64,000 nucleotides of DNA from Parus major. Lineage: Eukaryota > Chordata > Aves > Passeriformes > Paridae. Where the stretch lies: assembly GCF_001522545.3 (NCBI RefSeq), contig NC_031770.1:32007516-32071515 (forward strand), read 5' to 3'. A program made the translations under genes and the position numbers. Positions within the stretch are counted from its first letter, which is position 1; each line of letters opens with the position of its first letter. This document shows, piece after piece, positions 47,301 to 60,296 of the stretch. Under the pieces are notes generated by a model. The model saw nothing but the letters and a program-made list of their open reading frames with translations. It was not told the DNA's origin and ran no database searches.

Positions 47301-49998
47301 TATTTACAGATGATGATCTCTGCGTTTGAAAGCTGTGTTAACTGGCAACATCTCCAAGGGGAAATATTCAGGTAGAGTCAGACTTATTACTATGTAGCAG
47401 CTCAGTTACAAAGAAGGGACTCCAGCCTTGGTCTCTGGGAGTCACTACTTGGAGCAGACGCAGCAATACCCATCACTGGCTTCCAGTCTGCATAGATAAA
47501 ATTGGATATTTTTATTTAAACATTGTGGAAGAAAGCCTCAAAGGTCACATTTCTGCCTGCCAGACAGCCTTTTTTGTTTTTACAGCCATAGTAAGAATTA
47601 AATGGAGAAGCAGTCAGGCTAAAATAGAATTAGCATTAAAACAAATTTTGAAATCCAGAGAAATTTGGTGAAAATTTGTATATTTCTAATGCCTACCCTC
47701 ACTTTTTTTTGGAACTGACAAACCCAAATGGGAGAGTCGGGGGCAAGTTTTATATTTGCTTCTGTCCCTGTTTTAAGCGTGATCCCCAAATGTGAGGGGA
47801 TGGGAAAGGGGACAGTAATGGGAAGATTTGGCACAGTGGAGGAATTGGTGTGTTCCTCACTCTGTGTAATAGCCTGCTGTATGTGGTCACTCAGGAGAGG
47901 AAGGTGTCCCAGCAGTGTCTCCAGAGAGCACAAGCACTCATGATGCTTAGATGTTGTGAGCTAATGGCTTTTGGAGGCTGAGTACTCTTCCCAAGAAGAT
48001 ATAACAGGGGTCTCCTTGGAGTGGCAGCTGCTATGAAAACCATGGTGGGAATATTTGAACAACAGTTGGAGAGACTTTCTTCTGTTGCAGTTGAAGGAAA
48101 GAGGAGAAGGAAGGAAAGTTAAAAGGAGCTCTGACATGAAAGCCATGTCCATGACTTCTTGTTCCCTATGAAGACTGATGGCAGCAGTCCAGCTAAAAGG
48201 GAGTTTGAAGCCTCTTGTGACCCCTGGTGCCAATCTGTGATTGCTCCTCAGGCTTACAGCTCTGAGCTTTCTGGACGTCATCTCTGTTTGAACTGGACTC
48301 TCCCAGTCTTGTGATTGTACCTGCCATAGCACATGGACAGCAGGGACTCCACTCCAATGTTTCATGTCCAGGAAGCCTTACTGCCCTTCCTGTTTCATCT
48401 CCTGTCTTTCTACTGTGTACAGCCTGTGTATCACCTGTCCTTAACACACAGCTTGATTCCCTGGCCACCCACATGGCATCTGGAGCCAGGGGACTCCTTT
48501 TTCTGGAGTCTTGGTAAGCAAAGCCAGGTGGTGCAGGGGAGTGAAACCTAGCTGTTGCAGGTAGGGTGAGGGCTATCAAGCTCCCCACCTATGTTGTAGG
48601 AAAGACACAAGTTCAGTGCTGGATGCTCTTGGCCCATTCCATTGCTGCCAGAGGATTGGAGGAAGCTTGCAAGTACAAGTACAAGTAGCCTCTAATTGAG
48701 GGAGGGGAGAAGGTTGTTGGCCTTTCACGTGGATTAAGACTGTAAGTGGCGATTCACACATCACTGTGATTGTCTGCAATGGAATGAGCCAAAGCTTTTA
48801 CAGCCCTGAGTGAAGATGGAACCACAGTGGTTCTGGTGCCAATGACCCCATATAACTAACAATTTAATGTTAAGGTTGTCCCTGGGTGTCCTCTTGGGAA
48901 GACTCTTGCCAGGCTGGTTTCTGTGGGTGCCCTGTCTGCAGGAGTTACTTCATAGGTAGAGCTGGGTTTATGGTGGCAGTCCTGGGGAGCTCAGGGGTGT
49001 GGGAATGTTTTATAATTGCCAAACTTGGCATCGCTTCCTTAGGGGCTGGGTCTCAGCTTTTAAGTAATGAGCACTGCAAGTTCACTGTCCAAAAATTGTA
49101 CCCGCATTTCTTTTACCTGCAGTTATCTTATCTCCATCTCCATCACTGATTCCATGCACAGACAAGCATTGTTAGTACTGTAAGAATTAATCACATACTG
49201 TTTCAAAAAAAAAATTGACATTTGCATTTCAAAACTCTTACCAATTCTAAACATTTATTCTACAAAACTTGGAAAGATTGTAGTTCTGTTTCAAATTATT
49301 CCAGCACCGTGGGCATTGCCACAGAATGTAAAATTGCAGAACATATGAGACTGAAACCTGACACCCGTTCTTCCCTGTTGTGAAGTGTCGTTGATGAAAA
49401 ATACTCTAGTTCGAAGAAAAAAAATTATGTAGGAGCGTGACCTATTCCCAAAGCAGCTAGCCAAACTCATTCATGTTTCAGGGACAGCTGCATATGTAAA
49501 TAGAGTAGGGGACACTTCTCCAAATACAATCAAACTGCTTTAAAATAGTAAGAAAGCATGAAATATCTCCTACAGAATAATCTGATGCTACTGCAAGGAA
49601 GTTCAAAGTGTTAGCAGAGAAAAGAAAGGGCATGATACTGTTTGAAAGCGTATTCTGTAATCAAAACAACACAGAATTTAGTGAAATCAGTCTTTATTGC
49701 TATTAAAATTCTTCTTCCTTTAAACATTTTCCAACTAGACATTTTTAAGTTTTGTACTCAAAGAGATGACTTTTGCATGAAATGAATAATCTACTCAGAC
49801 ATTTCAGTACTTTAAAATGCTCTAGAAAAGATGGTGAAACATAGGTTGAAAGGAGCATTTATAAGGAGGTGACATGAGAGAGACTGGAATTGAATATAAA
49901 TAAAATTGTATTACATATAAGTATAAATATAAATATGCAATACATGTAATTAAAAAACCCCTCATCTGTGTATTTGCACATATACGTGTGTATATTTT
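44373..49998. other. single-copy non-coding DNA, part AT-rich
   Basis: No recognised gene. About 44950-45080 is an alternating ATGTAT-type low-complexity stretch containing a perfect 10-bp hairpin (45052-45061 and 45066-45075, four-base loop). A local GC-rich patch occurs at about 46120-46280. About 46360-47270 is markedly AT-rich and ends in an A run. A triple ACAAGT hexamer repeat lies at about 48670-48687. Confidence 0.55.
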
Positions 49999-50001
49999 GC
50001 T

Positions 50002-50028
50002 ACACACACACACACACACACACACACA
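50002..50028. repeat. (CA)n dinucleotide repeat
   Basis: About thirteen uninterrupted AC units, the longest dinucleotide repeat in the window and a likely polymorphic microsatellite. Confidence 0.95.
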
Positions 50029-50045
50029 TGCACACTGATGTATCT

Positions 50046-50190
50046 ATGCAATCCTTTCATTTGAAGACTCCAAAATGCTTCAGAAAGCTGAGTACTGTGC
50101 TTAGCTGCTCTCCTTTTACAGATGGGGATGTTAAAGTGCAGAGAGGTTATATGTGCAAAGCACATTGCTTTCTTGGATGTGAACTGCCTC
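50046..50190 (-). mobile_element. MIR-like (CORE-SINE) relic
   Basis: Read on the minus strand, the element shows AACCTCTCTGCACTTTAACA, then CCCCATCTGTAAAAGG, and further on GAAGCATTTTGGAGTCTTCA. These correspond in order to the MIR/CORE-SINE segments 'TTAACCTCTCTGTGCCTCAG', 'CCCCATCTGTAAAATGG' and the 'AAAGCACTTTGAGATCTT' tail found in sauropsid copies. The tRNA head is not recognisable. It is an ancient, inactive element; such copies are sometimes retained as regulatory DNA, but nothing here shows that directly. Confidence 0.7.
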
Positions 50191-53100
50191 TGCCACCTTC
50201 AGCAAGCCACCTGTTGCTTCTGAATGGAGAATTAGCCATTTTGGTCCAAGCATTTCATCTTCCCATTCCAGCTGCTAGTTTTCACTCTACCTAAAGAAAG
50301 CACAAGCCACAAAGAAGTTTTGACATGTTTCAAACAGAGAAGCCCATTATTTAAAAAAAACAAGCCTAACTTCACATAGTATACACCATTAATTTCCCAG
50401 ATCTGGGCCTAAGTCCTGCTTCTCACCCATGCAGCATTTAATTCCCTTTCTAAATCTCTTCTTTTTCCACAAGTAAGTAGGAGTGTTATTTGAGTGAGGA
50501 ATGAGCAAGAGCTGTAGGCTTTAGCCTTTGAGTTACAGAGATGAAATAGTTTACACTCACAATATGTTGTATTATTTGAAACAGGGAAATAATATTTTTC
50601 AGTGAAAATTAAATTTCAAACACATGTTGACGATCATCCACATCTTTCACAAAACATTGCATGCTCCTAAAGGTCCTTATTTCAAAAAGGTTGGACAATT
50701 AGAGTTTGATTCCCTGAACTGTTTATTTACTCTTCTTTTTCTGATTTGTTTTGCCTCTTTCTTTCTTTTATCAAATCATCTGGAGAGATAAAAATGAACT
50801 GTCCCACATAGATGGCCAGTTTGGGAGCACACATGTAGCAAGAAGCCCTCCAAAATCCCAGGGCTGCAGAGAAGGCATCCCCTTTCACCCAAGCTTTTAT
50901 ACTGATCTGCTCAGTCGTCCACTGAGGAGTCCAATTTTAAGACATAAGTTTGCACATTCTTTGCCAGCAGTGTCTGGGGAACAGCAATAAAAGAAAATCT
51001 CTCTACTACCCATATGGGCTGCCTTTGCTGTAGAACATGAAACCCTGGCAGACCCCCCCATCTCCTTACTCCTCCTTCCTCTTTCACACCAAAAATGCTC
51101 TTGGAGAAATTTAATTTTAACTGTTTCTTCATCACATTGTAAAGCAAACACTGCTACAGATTTCTGTGCTGGATGATCACACTGCTCACAGCTGCCCAGC
51201 TTCACTTCCCCCCCATTTGGGGAGGCTGGGGCAGAGCAGAGGTGCACACTAAGGTCTGTGGTGGACCTCAAGGTCTGCTGAAGACCAAACAAAAGTCTCA
51301 GTTCCTCTGAGCCTGACCCCTATAGCCCTTGACCCTGTTCCTCTCTCAGGTGTTTGCTTCTTGGGGCTTCAACCTGGGCTGCTTACCCCATAGCCTCCCG
51401 TTAACCCCAGTCCCCCACCACTTTTTCTTCACTGCTGCCCATTCTTGTTTTGCAGACTCCTTCTCCCATTCAGCCCTGCTTCCTTCTGGCTCCCAGCCTA
51501 CCTGTCTTGAGCCATGTCGACATCTGAGATGAACATGGTTGGAGCCTTGGAAATAAAGAACAGCCAGAGAGGCCTGCCTTATTGGTAAGTGGGAAAAAAA
51601 AATCTTCCAAGAGCTGGATGGTAGTAGGGTCAGGGGGAGCAGAAATGAGGTATGAACTTCACCTCAAATCTGGTGGCAATCAGGAGCACCTTGATACTAG
51701 AAGTCATGAGACACACTGTGGCAAGATTAAGATTTTAATAATGCTCACTGTGAGTATTTAAGGTGGTGGATCTGCAACAAATGCTGGATTCACTCCAAAT
51801 ATTTCTGTAAAACACTTTTGGTTTCATCCCCTTTACAATAGTTACACTGGGATTTTGCTAAATAGTATGCTCCTTAGTAGTGTCTGATTCAGAGACAGAT
51901 ATATAGACATTTAGGTGCTCCTTCCCACTGATTAAGGAAGTAAAAGCCTAAAATGGTTAAAAAATCTGCCCTTGAGAGCTGCCATGTGTATCTGGGCACC
52001 CAGAGCACTTTAAGATTTACTGCATATAAAGACCCAGCAAAGATCAGAGAAATTCTTTGCCAAACACAAATGGCAATGAGACATACTTTGAACTGTCAGT
52101 AGTGCCTTTAATTTTCTTCTCTAAAGATCAGAGTCAATGAAGAATACTTTGAATCTGGGTTTGGGGGCCAGTTCTGAAAACTGGGTCTTGATGCTGCTGC
52201 CATGAGACCAACTGTTGTACCCAGCAGAAGCCAGACCAGATCTAAACAACTTATTCAGTGACACTCTGCAGTGACTTACTTGACACGTATCTTCTCTGGT
52301 TTCCATGGGCTCAGGGGAGAAGTGAAACCTCATGCTCACAGAGCAGCAGAGAACTGGATTGCAGCTGGGCTGCAGGCAATGTGTGCCAGCCAGTGTGCTC
52401 ACCAGCACTTCTTCAGCTTTTGGCTCTAACTGGAAACTTGGGCTTCTCATGCCTAGATGGTAATGCTGGGCTCTCTGAGATACACCTATTTATCTATCTA
52501 TTTATCAAATAGGAAGGTGGAAATAAAAGATGCTTCAAGATACCTGAGTGATATTTTCTGTTTAATCTGATTAAACATATTAGAAGATGCTACAAGCAAA
52601 AAATGGCCTTTACAAATACATTCAAATTCTTTGAGTCCATTTGGCTTACAAGAATAAATAAAACGTCTCTTATTGCTTCATAGTATCAGTAATACCCCTG
52701 AAATCATTCTGTATTTAATGAGCAATTTAAGAGCATTAAATGCTGTGAACAATCAATTTGCTGGGTATTATTGTGCTTCTGTTTATAAACGTCTAATTAT
52801 ATAGGTCAGACTTGCTTGTAGCCTGTTACCTTCGGTAGCCAGCTGCAGACCTCTGACTCAGAACAGTGAAAAACAATTCCTTTATAAATCTCTCCCAGAA
52901 ACAACAGCAAGACCAGAGTATTCATACAACTCTCTAGGATTTTGCTTTGCCACCAGCACGTGGCCCCCATCCATGTCCCCACCACCCTGTCCCTGTGCAC
53001 AGAAGCCCCTCCTCGCGCAGGTAATGAGAAAGGTAGGGCTGCGCTGGAGAGGGGAGAACCGCACGCCTTGGCAAAGGTTTCCCATAAAGATCTGTCCTCT

Positions 53101-53399
53101 AGCTGTGGATGCAAACTCAAGCTGGTCGCGCACACAACTCCAGCATGCCGAGCCCACTACCCCTCGGCACAGCCAAATGTTTCAGCAGCTGCCCTTTTGT
53201 CCTGTTTCTTAAATAAACAAAGAACAGATACAAATTAATGACCTAAATTTATGGCAAAACACACTGCCTTCCCAGAGCAAATAGCCTTAAAAGAACAGAT
53301 GTTAAAATAGCATTTTGTACTCAGAGAGAGAAAACGGCTACCGTGCAAATGGAAAAGCTCAGGATGTGTAGAAAAGAGAAGCTGAAGCATCTAATTGTG
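50191..53399. other. single-copy non-coding DNA
   Basis: No recognised gene. It contains a short imperfect ATCT/ATTT tract at about 52488-52506. The rest looks like unique sequence. Confidence 0.55.
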
Positions 53400-53816
53400 C
53401 CACGCCGCCTCCCGTTACACCACAAACCCCGTAACCTTCTGATGGTGCCTTGCGCAATAATTATCCTCCCAGGGGCATTCCCCATCCCTTCTTGCCTCCT
53501 CTTACAATCCCAGTAAACTTTCTCCTTTTATTCCTTTATATTCCTTTTGGAGATGGAAAGAGCAAAATGATCATTTTGCCAGCACATTAAACAGCGACTG
53601 GCAATCCGGTGCTGTAATCCTCAATGTAATTTAGCCCGGAAAAATTGTGCTCCTGCAACGCACCATCTCAACAAACCATTCCTTTGAATTACCCCTTTGT
53701 TTTACCCCGAAGGGTGCATTCATCAGGCAGGAGAGATTATTTCTCACTAATTTTTTTATTGAGACTTATCTTGCCAACTCCTGTATTTAAGCAATTGTTA
53801 ATGATATCCAAGCACA

Positions 53817-53845
53817 AAAAAGGAAAAAAAAAAAAGAAAAAAAAG
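53817..53845. repeat. A-rich low-complexity tract
   Basis: Several A runs interrupted by G, including one of twelve residues. Confidence 0.9.
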
Positions 53846-54316
53846 TGATTAAGATGGATAGAGGTTTTGCAGAGCCAGTACTTATTTCATTATTTATTTA
53901 ATATTTTTGCACAAAAGCAGAGGGAGACACAATCATGCACAGGAGGTGAACGTGCCTTTCGGGCAGCAAGCAGTCTCTGTCATCCAGTGCTGGCAAAGGC
54001 AGGAGTAAGCGGCACTGGGTCATGGCGAGGAGAATTAGAAGGCATCTCTGTTTTCCCGCCCAGAAAGTGCATTCTGTTTATACTACACCACATTGTATTT
54101 CTAGTCTTACTCAACATTTTAATATACATTTTCTTGTCAGGCGTCTTGGCAATCGGGTACACGACTTGCAAGATGGACTGAGAATTCCACAGGTGGACTG
54201 ATTAGTGGGTGGCATTTCTGAGCTCCAGCAAGCTGTTAGCATTATGTCTGTTTGCTTTAGGTACAGATGTGAAATGATTTGACAGTCAATCTCAAAGTGT
54301 GTGTGAGTACTTGGGC

Positions 54317-54324
54317 TTTTTTTG

Positions 54325-54356
<32 letters not shown>

Positions 54357-54361
54357 CTCCC
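54317..54361. repeat. T-rich low-complexity tract
   Basis: T runs of up to about eighteen residues, broken by single C or G bases. Confidence 0.92.
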
Positions 54362-55080
54362 TTCTTGGTATGTCAAACTCTTCTTATAATACAATCCTCA
54401 TCCGTCTGGTTGTCCATTGAAAAAGCATCCCCCCCGTACCCCCCTCCTGTAGCCAATCTGGATGAGTCATGCATTATTCAGGAGATATAATTTGTAAGTG
54501 TCAGAAGTGGCTTTGGTTTTTTTTCCTGTTCGCTCATTTGAGGACCACAGCTGTCACGACCAAGAGTCCTTGCCGGGCACGAGGGTTATCCCACCGCAAA
54601 GACGAATTGTTTCCTTTGGGTAACTTGTCCGAATGCAAGTTTCCTTAACAAAGCCGTAGTCGTAAGCAAATGGTGTTTGACAAGTGGAATTTTCTGTTGA
54701 CTTGCTCATTTCATTTCCTTCTTTTGGCAGAAACACTTGGAACTTGATTTTCTTGCAGTTACTATGAGCCCAGAATAATAACTCCTAAATCAACACTGAG
54801 GAGGTGGAAAGGTACAACAACACAAACACTCAGTAACAGTCAGGACAGCGACATGGAAATATGAGTTGACATGCAGAATAACCACAAGTGGTGCATAATT
54901 TATTGATTGCACCTTGTCATGGGAATGATGAGCTCTCAGCTAGAGGAATTATATTTTATATATTTCACAACTTTGGGGAAAAATATAAATATTATATATA
55001 CAAACTGCATATACACTAACTAATGGATAGAGCAAGATTCCTATTTCCAGTTAGTGAAAAGATTATGTGCATCACAAGGC

Positions 55081-56750
55081 AATGTTTTCTGGAGCCGGGT
55101 AAGCCCAGGAGAGGGGAGGCAGGAGGGCGGTGAAGGGGGATACAGTTCTGTAGCATTGCTTGGGTGTTCAGGTGGGCATGGTAAGGTTACAGCCACTTCA
55201 GTCTTAAAATTTCCTTAATGCTGGAAACCAGCTGTATTGTATTATAAACACTAGCTTTAAAATTGCTTTCAATTTCAGTATAATATTTCAGTTGTGAAGT
55301 ATTATATACATGAACTTGCAAGAAAACTGCAGCATGAACCAACGTGTGGAGACCAGCAAACTACCCCGGAAAAGCAGAGTAAAAGGTCTGATAAGTGTTT
55401 ATTTCTTACTAACTTTCAAGTTTTCAACCAGGCAGACCCTCGAGCCTCCCTGGCTAGGTACAAGCCAACAGCTCCTTTCTCCTCTCCACATTATATTTGT
55501 TTTCGGCACCAGGAGAGCTGCTTTGCTCCCAGGCTGAGGGTGCCCCCCTTTCAAAGCTGCTGCTGTTTCCTCCTTCTTTTACTCACTGGGTAAGCAGGGC
55601 ACCAACTGAAGCAGACTGTTCCCTGTCTCTGGCAATCACACAGCCAGAAGAGGAGACACAGACGCAGCACTGTTTGCTGAAGGACGGTGGCTCAGTCTCA
55701 GGGTGGGCAGTCGACAAGCACACACATGAGGACCAGCGGCTGCTCCACCAGCAGTACCAACTCGACTGAATGGTTGAAACCCACAAATAAATGACAAATC
55801 CAAATGTTCACCCCACATAAGTTTCTTCCAACAGGTTAACCAACTGAAAAATCAACTTCCACTCCTTAAAATAAATTGATTTTTCCTCTTTATACATTGG
55901 AAAAAACTGTAAGTGCTTTGATTTCTGCTGATTACCTACTACTGCACTTGAGTTACAACCCTGGAGTCAAAGCTTTCTCCAAGTAGAAAAGCTGTTTCTC
56001 CAAGTGCTTCTTTTTCAGTGCTATGAAGAAACATGTCAGAGGAGACACGGCAATGCACTCCAAATGAGAAGCAGGGGCTCAGCTCAGTACTTGCTGGTAT
56101 CAGCAACAGATTTGTCTATATCACCTTCTGCAGCTAGGAAAGTTGCTGCCGTGCATTTGCCATTTAAGTTGTGAGCTGGTTTCGTGCTGCTTAAGGAACA
56201 GCTTAAGTTGGAATAAAAGCAGCTTCATGGGAGGAAAGCAGTAACAAAGCCTTGGGTACCACAAAATCACAGCAGAAAAGTGTTCCTCTGTAGCTAAAAT
56301 GAAAGAGCCTTCAGAAGGCCGGTGGTCCTGCACTAGAAAAAAGCAGCTGCTGCCTGGGTGACATGCACTTTGATTTAAATGTGCTCAGGGTCTACACGGA
56401 CTGTGACACACATTTTGCCTTATTTTCGCCCTTCAGACCCAGAAATATGTTTACCACCCTGCTCCAGACAATATATATCACACCATTTCCCATGATTTAC
56501 AATTAAATCTTGTCTCAGAAGGGGAAATAATTTCTGAACTGTTTATAATGTGAATGTGATGGAGACCTATGACTAAATATCTCGTTTATTATTTTGCATT
56601 AGTCTTCTGACTTTTTATGAGGTTTCTCTCTGTTAAAAATAGAGAGAACTTCTGTGGAACACATATTTTGGGTGACCTTCTCAGAATAAGAAATTACCAG
56701 GCTGAATGCACCCAGATGTGAATCACAATTAGTATGGGGAGGGCTGCAAA
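55081..56750. other. single-copy non-coding DNA
   Basis: No gene, transposon or notable repeat is recognised. Confidence 0.55.
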
Positions 56751-57080
56751 AATAAGCAAAGGCCAGTGTGCAGATGCCGCTGCGGGCTGCAGGGAGGGAA
56801 GCAGGGTGGGAGGACACAGCCTCCCCCGCTCCGCGGCCGCTTCAGAGGCACCCGACGAGCAGCCAGCAGCAGCTGACTCACCTCGGCGGCTGCCAGGGGT
56901 CTCTCTGGCAGAGATAAATTCACTGTGAGAACCGGGTCTGCCTTCCTTACAGCAGAATAATTGAGTTCCTGGGTAGGGAGGTGCACTGAGCAGGTCCCCA
57001 GGAAGGAAGGGAGATGTGGGCAGCAGGGCTTTGTTAAATGTCCGGGCTTCGCCCCGCTGAGCCCGTGGTGTCCCTGGCGT
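56751..57080. promoter_or_regulatory. short GC-rich patch with CpG cluster
   Basis: A short CpG-enriched section centred on about 56820-56900 includes GCGGCCGC at 56834-56841. It is too short and patchy to call a full island; a small promoter or enhancer is possible, and chance GC enrichment is equally possible. Confidence 0.25.
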
Positions 57081-58379
57081 GTGGCTGGAGCTCAGCTCCC
57101 TCTGTTCAGTGCAGTTGTCTTTTGCTGTACTGCTTATTCACACATCGCAGCTCACTCCGTCTAGCTGCCTGGGTACCGATGCCAGGGAAGCTGAAACACC
57201 ACAGGCTCTGCAAGCCCACCCAGACCACAGGCTCCAAAGTGCATGCCGCTGCCTCTTCCTCTGAAATTAATATCTCAGCTCGCTAAATTAAAGCAAGCAG
57301 GGTTTCACCCAGGCATGTTGTGATCACACCTCCAACTTGCAATATAGATTTACCATGTAAACTGCTAAGCAAGGTACGGTGCTCTCCCAGCAGGAGAAGA
57401 CAATGTCTGCCTGCAAGGAAAAGGGTGGGAGAGCAAGGGTGCAGAGCTCTTCTCCAAGCAGCTCCGGGGCACCTGCCCACACCAGCACAGGAGATACAGT
57501 ACATGGAGAGGAGGCTACATGAAGAAATATGTTTCTCACCTGGAGAGCACTAAAGTCAGAGGCACAGAACATGTTTTATAAAGAAGGCAGAAGCCACCAC
57601 AGCTGAGCAACGTGAGGCACGGAGGTTGAGCATAGAGCAGGTCGGTGCCGGGGCTGAGCCCTGACTTGCAAGCCCACCGCTGCAGAGGAGAGTGTCCCAG
57701 TGCCCCAACAAATGGAGTATTTTAGTATTTTTGTGCGTCTGTGCAGAGTTCACTGTTTTGCAGGTGGGTCATTTCTTCTGCCCAGCCCCTTGCTGCGCCT
57801 CTGCTGAGTGCTCTTCAACGCAGCTTTGCTCTTCACACTGCTGAGGCTGTTGGGTTTTTATTCTTTGCTTTTAAATCAGTAGACTTGTTACCATCTTTTA
57901 AAAGTGTGAATAGCTGCAACAGAAGCCATCAATTAGCACAAGCAAACAGGGCCAAAGTCCTTCCTTCCTCCTCCCCCACAGCATATTGTGAGAAGAGCTG
58001 TGCTCTTCTACTTGGGAGGCTGCTGGAGAGGCTCTGAAGTTGAGCGGTCCCAGTGCCGCCTTTGCATCTGCTCTAGGACGGACAGTACGCGCAGTGCGAG
58101 GGAGGCAGGATGGGCTTTCGGCACTGGCACCACGACAACGGGACCGAGACCAGCTCAACAGCAGCAGCAAAGGAAGGCAATTTTTTTCCTCTCTCTGTTC
58201 CAGAGAGCCTTCCAGGGCTGAGGGAGGTTGCCAGAGGTTGCCTGGGTTTTTTCAGTGCCATTCCCCCTTCCCAGTATTCAAGAAGCTACGGGGGGAAGCC
58301 CCTCCAGCAGCTTTGCTTAATTACTCTGATCTATGGAGAGGCTAGAAAAGCCTCTCTGCTGAATAGTTTGCAAACCGGA
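57081..58379. other. single-copy non-coding DNA
   Basis: Moderately GC-rich unique sequence with several chance frames of about 100 codons near 57990-58400 on both strands. No recognised protein. Confidence 0.5.
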
Positions 58380-58660
58380 CCGTGTGTGCCAGAAGATTTC
58401 TGTTGATTAGATGATGCAGAGTATTAATTAGAATATAGATTATATGCAGGGGCTTTACCATAAGTTTGCTGCCATTTGGTCTGGGCATGTACATTTCTTG
58501 CCACATTGCTTTTTCTCCCAGAAAAGCAGTCTCATGGAGCCAGCCTGGCTCCTAACACGATTCCCATCCGGCTAAGAGGAGGCTGATTGCTTTCTCGCTT
58601 GTGAGTTAGAGTGTATTCATTACCAGCCCGGTGAAGGATGAGAAGAATTACTGTAACATT
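58380..58660. promoter_or_regulatory. candidate conserved non-coding element
   Basis: A clean, repeat-free AT-rich stretch with a homeodomain-type TAATTA (58425-58430) beside GATGATGCAGA. Its texture resembles deeply conserved vertebrate elements, but this is an impression that needs alignment. Confidence 0.22.
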
Positions 58661-60181
58661 GACCAAACCTCACAGAAATGCGCAGCTTGTGGCTGAGCCC
58701 CACCCAGTCGGCCCGGCCCCTCAGCCGGTGCCACCATGCCACGGTCAGACGGGTCCCCAGCCAAACCAGACATGGGAAGCGTAGTCAAGTGGCCACAGAT
58801 TTGAGTGCCAGCATATACTTGGCAGGGGCTGCTCTAGAGTCCCTTTTCAAGCAACACCAAATGCAACCTCCAGGGGCAGGAGGGTTATTCCTGCCACTGA
58901 TTACTTTGTGTTTGCTGGGGCCCTGGGATTTGCTTATCCAGTTCCCTTGGGCCACATTTGGAGCGGCTCTCTCCAAGTGCAGAGGGACATCTGAGATGCA
59001 GTTACTACTGAAAAAAATGTAGTAATTTTTCAGATCACAGGGCAGATCAATGACCTGCCTCACCTGCAGCACACGCCAACAGCCACAGGAATGGCTTGAG
59101 AGCAAGGATTCCATTTGGGGCATTTTTTGGAAATATGTGGCTCACAGGGGACATTTTTTCCCAAGCTTTAGTTGGCTTACTTACTAAAGCATGATTTATA
59201 GATTATTATCCATATAAATACATATTTTTTTCTAGATTCTGTAACCTTTATATGCTCTTCCAAGACCAGGTACCATGTGGCACAGTGGTATATTACCTGT
59301 GCTTGGAGAAAATTTTCTAGTGCTTATGTGTCAGTAAATAGAAATTACAGTCTCATAGAGAGTGAACAGAAGCACTGGATTATCTCTGCTGTGCTGTTCC
59401 CTGCCTTATATACCTCTAATGTGCTCTTCTTCCTTATCCTATTTCTAAATTAAACAGCCATTCTGTTTTTTACATCTCTCATTATATATAGAGGTCTTTC
59501 CATATGTCTAACATTTGTGTGAGTCTCAATACATCAGACCATGTAACATGCTGATTCACAGAAATCTCACGTTCTGTAATGACCCAGCCTTTGAAATCTA
59601 CCTGCATTTAAAAAATATCTGGATCAGATTTTGACTTACAAAATTTTATCTGACCACCTCTTAATCAGAGATTGCTAGGATTGCTTTCATGTAAGATTTG
59701 ACCTCAGACTTTCTCGTTTGATTCAAAGTCAAGTTTATTAAAACCAGCAACTTTGTTCAGCTTTTTAAAAGGAAGATAAATACTGATGTGTGCTTGCAAC
59801 TTGGAAATGTCTTGCCATTTCCCTTGATCACAGTTCATTTAAAAGCAGGCAAACTAGCCTCTGCCCCTTCCAAAATACCACCTTCATATCCAAGAGCTGC
59901 TTTGCCTTCAAATGTTTCCAAAGCCGCTTCAGCCGCGCGAACATCACACTTCTGCAGTGCAAAATAATTGCCTTGTGGTGTTAGAAGAGCTATTGATAGA
60001 CTTTCACTGGGTAGTGTGGGAGATGCTGAGGTGGGCAACTGTGATGTCCCTACTGGTACTGGGTCCACTAACTCCAAGTCCAGTGCAGTTGCAGGTAAGG
60101 CATTTCTGGTCCTATGCACAGACACAGCTCTCAGGAAAACTGGCCAAGCAAAATGGCATTTGTCTTGCTTGGTGTTTGCAA
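58661..60181. other. single-copy non-coding DNA
   Basis: No recognised gene. The sequence is AT-rich from about 59150 to 59780. Confidence 0.55.
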
Positions 60182-60296
60182 CTGGAGACACTCAAGAGCT
60201 GTCTGGACCTGGTTCTGGGGAGCCCTGCTTGAGCAGGGGCTTGGACCAGCTGACCTCCAGAGACCCCTTCCAACCTCAACCCTCCTGCGATCTTTG
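60182..60296 (+). mobile_element. short LINE CR1 3' fragment
   Basis: About 115 bases match the extreme CR1 3' region: GGAGACACTCAAGAGCTGTC, GCCCTGCTTGAGCAGGGGCT, TGGACCAGCTGACCTCCAGA, and CCCCTTCCAACCTCAAC, ending near TCCTGCGATCTTTGA, a degraded form of the usual terminus. It is strongly 5'-truncated, with no coding sequence left. Confidence 0.88.

Larger units (their letters stand above)
53400..55080. promoter_or_regulatory. candidate conserved non-coding/enhancer-like region
   Basis: This block is free of recognisable transposons and reads like vertebrate enhancer DNA, with AT-rich cores mixed with intact CpG. Around 54453-54476, a CCAAT, a TGAGTCA (AP-1/Maf type, 54463-54469) and an ATGCATTA (POU/homeodomain type) lie within 25 bases. 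Low-complexity A-rich (53817-53845) and T-rich (54317-54361) tracts divide it. This is inference from texture and motif clustering only; no conservation can be seen from one genome. Confidence 0.3.

Noticed and set aside
49999..50294. 108-codon frame through the CA repeat
   Set aside because: The His/Thr run comes from the microsatellite and the rest is an antisense MIR-like relic.
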